Of a DNA stretch of 64,000 nt, positions 59,046-64,000 are shown piece by piece. The notes under the pieces were generated by a model. It was not told the origin of the DNA, did not search any database, and saw only the letters and a list, made by a program, of their open reading frames with translations. The stretch's first letter is position 1. Each line of letters opens with the position of its first letter. This DNA comes from Golubevia sp. BC0850 (lineage: Eukaryota; Basidiomycota; Exobasidiomycetes; Golubeviales; Golubeviaceae), in contig JAAVVG010000010.1 in assembly GCA_012976225.1 (NCBI GenBank), positions 124,001 through 188,000 of the forward strand. Reading direction: 5' to 3'. Made by a program: the position numbers and the translations under genes.

Positions 59046-60640
59046 TCAGGCCATTTCAACTCTCTTCCCATCCCTCAATTCTCCGCCTTCAGCTCTTAAC
59101 AGCCTTTCCTCTCCTTCCAATTCAACCGCTCTTTCTCTCCTCCTAGAAAGAAGACTTAGAACAACAACAACCATTCTCAAAGTCAATAACCAAGTCCAAC
59201 AGAGAAGTGGAATATAAATCATAGGATTAGAGGAGAGTTCAGGAGAGAGACCTTTTGAATAAAAGAATTTACGAAAAGAGAATGGGAGTAGAGATGTTGA
59301 GGTTCCAGCATAAACTCCAAAGATTTGAGACTGACAGGCTGAATCGATTTGCATGTGAATCCCCTTACAGACTGAGTGGATAGAGAAAGAGAAATGGGTT
59401 AGCGAGATATCAAGGGCTAAAGGGAGAGGGAGAAACTCACGAAGCATCTTCAAACCCTTTCTTTCATCCATTTTCTTGAGACCGATTTTATCCTGCACAT
59501 AGATTTCCGATTGTCGAAGTGGAACTATTTCTAGAGCTGGGTCTTTGGAAGCTGAAGTCCCGTTGGTTGAGTTGTAGAGTGGGTAGGAAGAGAACCAACT
59601 AGATTGCTTTGGTTGGACGGTCTGTAGGTACAATAGAGCAGAAAGGAATAGAACCAACGAGATGAAATTGTTAGAGTCAATAGGGAATCGAAAGTGAAAG
59701 AGGAACTCACAATGTCTTTGTCGAACATGATCATTACGAAATTCTCCAATTTTGATAGATTTTCATAGTAGGTCGAGTTATAAGATACTTCGTTGTTCTG
59801 AATAAACAAAGAGAAAGAGTTCAGGGCAAATCATTAAGCGCAGCTCTGCCAATCAGTACCCCTCTGATTCACTCCCTCCCAACATCACTCCCTTGAGATC
59901 CCTCCCTAGGCCTTTCTCCATTCCCTGCATCAAGTTCCTTCGTACTGCTCATATCATATCTGGCACGTACTCACAATATCAGCAATAAACTCATTCATCT
60001 CCAAGTACTTCTGATACCTATCCTCACTCCTTGGATCTCTGTAATACTGAGCCGAAACCAGATTCTTCTGAGCATATTCAGTAAAGACGCCCCCTCTCAA
60101 AGCAGATTCAGCCAATCTACAGAGTAAATCCGTAGGTTTACAAGCTGGGAAATCTGATATCCCTTGATGCTGAGAACCAAAAGTGATTAGATTTCGAACA
60201 TTGAAGGAATTCCTTTGGATAAGGGCTCTTAAGAATTGACCTCCTTGTGAGAATCTACCAAGAATCAGAATCAGAATCATCAAATAGTCAGATCGAAGGA
60301 GAGGGGAAGGGGTAGAAGTGCAGAAGTGGAGAACTCACCCAATAGCATCGAAACCATCATCTAATTGTGGGACTGACCTCAATTGATCTGCCACTAAAGA
60401 AACCTGTTCATTCACATTTCCAAAGATTCCAGCTTTCTGATCTTCACTTCTTCCAGGAGCTACTTCTACTAAGTGAACGAACATTCCAGGGAAGTTGTCC
60501 TCGAGTGATTCTTTGAATTGAATCAGACCTTCATTTTGAGCTGAATCACCTAAACCATGCCAGATAACTAAAGGATTGAATGATTTGGAGAGAACTTGAA
60601 GGATTGAAAATGATAGTAGAAGGAGAAAAGGACGTAACAT
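59046..60640 (-). CDS. Palmitoyl-protein thioesterase with C-terminal membrane segment
   Basis: Five exons: 60640..60339, 60254..59975, 59797..59711, 59621..59441, 59371..59046 (391 aa). PPT1 removes fatty acyl groups from S-acylated proteins in the lysosome or vacuole. Signal peptide 1-18, then LVIWHGLGDSAQNEGLIQF, the nucleophile elbow GFSQGG (Ser103), LITFGSQHQGISDFPAC, VPLRQSEIYVQDKIGLKKMD, and the catalytic His region GIHMQI. After the enzyme domain comes about 85 residues with a strong hydrophobic stretch IYIPLLCWTWLLTLRMVVVV and a charged tail. Standard PPT1 is soluble and about 300 aa. Fission yeast fuses it to a dolichol-PP phosphatase, but no such domain is present here. Confidence 0.9.
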
Positions 60641-60818
60641 CCTTAAATGGAATTGATGGGGGTTTATTATGACAAGGAGAGAAGCAAGCTGGATGAGTGT
60701 CGTTTCCTTTCGACCCCTCTCGCTTCCTATCTTATTACGTTTAAAATTGCCTCAATAGTTTTCATTAGATCGACAGACAGTCAAATATTGCACTCTCAGC
60801 TTTAAAGAAGGAACCAGC
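60641..60818. promoter_or_regulatory. Shared divergent promoter, PPT1 / hydroxyacid dehydrogenase
   Basis: 178 bp between start codons. No specific site recognised. Confidence 0.4.
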
Positions 60819-62564
60819 ATGAACGTATCGTCAGTCATGTCTCTCTCTACCTCCTCTCGTTCTGCTCTCTGCTCTTCAAGTCTTCGTTCTTCTTCTCTTC
60901 TTCCTGCTACTACTATTTCTAGACTCATGAGGATCTCATCCAGTCGATCTAATCTTCAGTCATTTCAGCTAGCCTCATCAATGTCGCCGATGAGAACCAC
61001 ATCCAGGTCCTTCTCTTCATCTACTCGAATCTTTGCCGATAAACCTCAAGTCTTACTATTGGATGAGATCAATTTTGCCAAAACCGAGTTGGAACAATTG
61101 CAATCTGTTGCTGAGATCGTCGCATCTACTTCCAAATCTAGAGACGAGTTCATCAAAGATTTACAAGGCAAATACTCCAACATCTCTGCCATTTACAGAC
61201 ATTTTGGAGGGGCTCGTTCTATTAAGGTCAGTCAACACTCACTCACATCCAAAGTTCATATCAGACTTATCTTTTTAACGAGCGTTTCAAATGACCAATC
61301 TTGTTCTTTCTAGATCACTGGAAAGTTCGACTCGGAACTCGTTTCTGTGTTACCTAAATCGCTCAAGTTCATAGCTCACAATGGAGCTGGGTGAGTTGAT
61401 TTGCGTCTATGAGCTTTTTCGAGCTTCTCTGAGCTTCACGAAAAAGTAAGTTTGGGATTTTGAAGCTGACTTGGTTCGTGGTCTATCTTGTCTCTCCCTC
61501 GTAGTTACGATCAACGTGAGTCTGAGCATCCATCTTTTATCAACTTAATTCCATCTCACAAATTCTTTGCTGCTATTCTTTCCCTTTGGCGCTGAGCAGT
61601 CGATATCTCCGCTTTGACGGAGCGTTCCATCGCAGCCTCCAATGTTCCAACAGCGTAGGTTTCTCTTGACGCCTCGTGTCTTCTTCTGCCTTCGCCCATC
61701 TAACTCTTCTCCAATCTTTTTGGTCTATACTTACATGACAACAGAGTCGACGATGCCACCTCCGACACAGCTCTATTCCTTCTCATAGGAGCTCTCCGAC
61801 GTTTTCCCCTAGCAATTTCATCTCTTCAAACCACCTTCAATTCTCAATTCCCCTTCAAAACCGCTTCTGACCCACGTTCAAAAACGCTCGGAATCATAGG
61901 AATGGGAGGTATAGGAAAATCTCTTGCCAAAAAAGCTTCTCTAGCTTTAGGAATGAAAATCATTTATCATAATCGAAATCAACTTTCCTCGGAAGTTGAA
62001 ACAGAAAATGGTAATGCGGTGTATAAACCCACTCTGGAAGAGTTGTTAAAGAAAAGTGATGTGGTCAGTTTACATTGTCCTTTAAATGAAAACACAAAGG
62101 GATTGATTGGGAAAAAAGAATTGGGAATGATGAAGAAGAACGCCGTTTTGATCAATACTAGTAGAGGACCGGTAGTCAAGGAAGAAGAGTTGGCAAAAGC
62201 TATTTATGATGAAGTCATTGCTGGTTGCGGATTAGATGTTTATGAGAATGAGGTGAGTGTCAAATCGACGAAAGGATAAGGTCGACGAAAGGATAAGGTC
62301 GACGAAAGGATTTCAGAAGAAGTCGAGAGAGAAGCTTCTTCAAACTTACGATGCTTCCTTCTCTCCCTTTCTATCTCGAAGCCAAAAATACATCCCTCTC
62401 TGCTAGCTCTCAAAGATACTAAGGCTTTGTTACTACCTCACGTCGGAACTCTTACTTTGGAAACCCAAACTGAAATGGAGGCGGTTTGTTTGAGAAACAT
62501 TCTGAAAGGTTTGGAGACTGGGAAGATGGGTTTCGTGGTGAATGAACAGAAAGGTCTGTTTTAA
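60819..62564 (+). CDS. D-2-hydroxyacid dehydrogenase (glyoxylate/hydroxypyruvate reductase), probably mitochondrial
   Basis: Six exons: 60819..61226, 61314..61390, 61505..61515, 61600..61654, 61745..62252, 62382..62564 (413 aa). The first ~73 residues are Ser/Arg-rich with no acidic residue for the first 70 or so, ending ...RSFSSSTRIFADK, a typical mitochondrial presequence. The catalytic fold follows: FIAHNGAGYDQLD, the NAD(P) loop LGIIGMGGIGKSLAKKA (about 232-248), VSLHCPLNENTKGLI, AVLINTSRGPVVKEEEL, then the Glu of YENEPKIHP and the His of LLPHVGT. It would reduce glyoxylate or hydroxypyruvate, like yeast Gor1. Exon 3 is 11 nt. Intron 5 holds a tandem repeat. Confidence 0.92.
62264..62311 (+). 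repeat. 17-bp tandem repeat, about three copies
   Basis: Unit GTCGACGAAAGGATAAG, repeated inside intron 5 (62253-62381) of the hydroxyacid dehydrogenase gene; the last copy is incomplete. Confidence 0.75.
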
Positions 62565-63155
62565 TTCGAAAGGAAAAATCGAATGTTATGACTCGATGAA
62601 GAAAAAAGGGTGGAAGCGGGGGAGAAGGGGAGGGGGTGGACTTTGATGATCTTTTCCAGCATTTGTCTTAATGGAGCCAGCATGGATTGTGTTGAATAAC
62701 ATTTTTAAAACAAAAAGACTGCTTGCGTCAAAGTGGTCTCTTAGGGTAGAGAAGAGTCAGTGTTTGCAGACGTTGTCTTAATGGGAGAATGAGGACGGAG
62801 GCGGGTGTTGGGAAGAATTTGGACACCGCGATTGCAGTGATTGTTTGACTTTGAATCAAGTCTTCTTCTACTTGTTTCTGCTCTTTCTGTGATGAATCGG
62901 GTTCAGTGAGAACTTAACGCACGACCCATGCGATACAAAAAGAGAACAAGACGGAACGGGGTCAACCACTCAGCCCATTCATCAAACTTTTCAAACTTCT
63001 CCTTCTTCAAGCTCAGCTCTAAAATCCGAACCATTTTACTCTTACTGCAAGCTTGGGCCTCTCGCGAAACGACAGCCAATCGGCGCGCTGGAGTTCTCTG
63101 CATGATTTGGTTTCGAGCATAGATCGACACCGCTTCACAATCACCAAGCTATTGT
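62565..63155. other. Convergent intergenic region
   Basis: 591 bp between the dehydrogenase gene and the LRR-like gene at the right edge. Nothing recognised. Confidence 0.4.
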
Positions 63156-64000
63156 CTAGCTAACATCCTCTCTACGTTTCTCTCCTTCAAAGATGACTCT
63201 TCTTCCCAGATTGTGGTCATAATGCTCGAACTTTTCAAATAGATGTGAAGAAGCGTGATCAAGCGTAAGAGTCTTTAGAACTGGATAATCAAATTGCGAG
63301 AAATAGCTCATCGGGGAAGTAGCCTCATTCTTCTTGAGACCGAGGTCAGTGAGTTTGGTAAAAGACAAAGCAGCTTCTTCATGAGGACTTGAACTGTTGA
63401 ACTCTTGCATTCCTTTCACATCCAGCGAATCCAACCACAAACGTTCCAAACTGCCTCTACATCTTCTGAGAAGAGAGATAAGACTTGACTTTGGTAAATC
63501 TGAGCAGAACTCCATCATTATAGCCATGAGAGTAAAAGAGCTGGATCGAAAAACCATTTTCAATAGTAGCAGAAGAATTCCTCACCTGTAGTTCTCTAAG
63601 TTGGGTAAGAAGTCTTTAATTAGTTTCTCATTTATTTTCCCGGATCTTTTGTTGTTCATTAATCTCAACTTGGCGATAGTACGTTTAGACTGAAGTAAAT
63701 TGAAGATGGACTGGCATGGAATTGGTGTTGTCAACGCAATGTCCCCGTTCTCATGTAGGCGTAAAAGAGAGAGAGAAAGTAGATCTGTTTTCGTAAACAA
63801 AGTAATGAGGGAGAGTGAATTCCAAAATACTTCGATTTCTTCGCATTTAGGGACAGAAAAAGAGTTGCTTCCCAACAAATCTTTCCACAATTTTTTGCTT
63901 CTATCAGGTCGATCTTCGATAGGTAGACATGTCTTAATGTTGCTCTTGAAGAAACGAGAATTGATAGGAACGTCTTTGCAGGAATTGGAGTATAAATTTC
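63156..64000 (-). CDS. LRR / F-box-like protein, 3' part (runs off right edge)
   Basis: Two exons visible: 64000..63586 (open through the edge) and 63540..63156. The 45-nt intron (GTGAGG...CCAG) keeps the frame (N-Y-S-S-F-T-L-M). The text has the leucine spacing of F-box-associated repeats: LSLSLLRLHENGDIALTT, AKLRLMNNKRSGKINEKLI, GSLERLWLDSLDVKGMQEF, ALSFTKLTDLGLKKNEA and YPVLKTLTLDHASSHLF. The N-terminal F-box, if present, is outside the window. The C-terminus is basic (FEGEKRREDVS). Fungi often hold large divergent families of such genes; it is not closely similar to the gene at 25.6 kb. Confidence 0.6.

Noticed and set aside
1-64000. tRNA, rRNA, CRISPR arrays, transposons and virus-derived elements
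   Set aside because: I looked for B-box-like GGTTCGAATCC, direct repeats with spacers, terminal repeats, and transposase, polymerase or capsid motifs and saw none that stand up.

Overview
This window comes from a nuclear genome of a filamentous or yeast-like fungus, most likely a basidiomycete. The genes are dense and carry many introns of mostly 45-190 nt with GT(G/A)AG(T) donors. The protein set is fungal: a PACT-domain spindle-pole scaffold, HIS6, STT3, a Dsd1-type D-serine dehydratase and ArsH. A tandem set of seven-helix proteins resembles the basidiomycete DUF6534 group. I cannot place the genus; Pucciniomycotina is a guess. I rebuilt exon structures by hand from splice signals, reading frame and family conservation. 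For every multi-exon model described as complete, the summed exon lengths are divisible by three.

Layout. 1-6.4 kb: start of an RGG-rich probable CCCH zinc-finger protein (-), RIT1 initiator-tRNA modifier (+), ER protein disulfide isomerase with HDEL tail (-). 6.6-15 kb: large probable mitochondrial PPR-like protein (+), an unrecognised coiled-coil gene with an in-frame stop (-), PhoD-type phosphatase (-). 15.4-21.3 kb: Pcp1/Spc110-type spindle-pole scaffold (+). 21.5-27.1 kb: D-serine dehydratase (-) head to head with RidA (+), a GST (-), and an LRR/F-box-like gene with a disturbed 3' end (+). 27.3-34.4 kb: CLPTM1 (+), SAM methyltransferase (-), HIS6 (+). 34.7-43.1 kb: ERCC6L2-like SNF2 ATPase (-) and STT3 (+). 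43.8-50.8 kb: a conserved fungal protein of unknown function (-) and a large F-box/LRR protein (-). 51.6-57.4 kb: three tandem seven-helix paralogs (+). 57.7-64 kb: ArsH-like flavoprotein (+), palmitoyl-protein thioesterase with an added membrane tail (-), glyoxylate/hydroxypyruvate reductase (+), and the 3' part of another LRR/F-box-like gene (-).

Most neighbours are divergent or convergent pairs with short shared promoters; 56 bp separate the methyltransferase and HIS6 start codons. The most suggestive pair is D-serine dehydratase and RidA. The first enzyme releases 2-aminoacrylate and the second is the family that removes it, and they share a 183-bp intergenic region. Several genes concern the ER and endomembranes (PDI, CLPTM1, STT3, PPT1). 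I saw no tRNA, rRNA, CRISPR array, transposon or virus-derived element. Other points of interest are GC-AG introns with GCGAGT donors, micro-exons of 11 and 13 nt, a tandem array of possible SUMO motifs in the SNF2 protein, and two related short acidic peptide segments in intergenic DNA.
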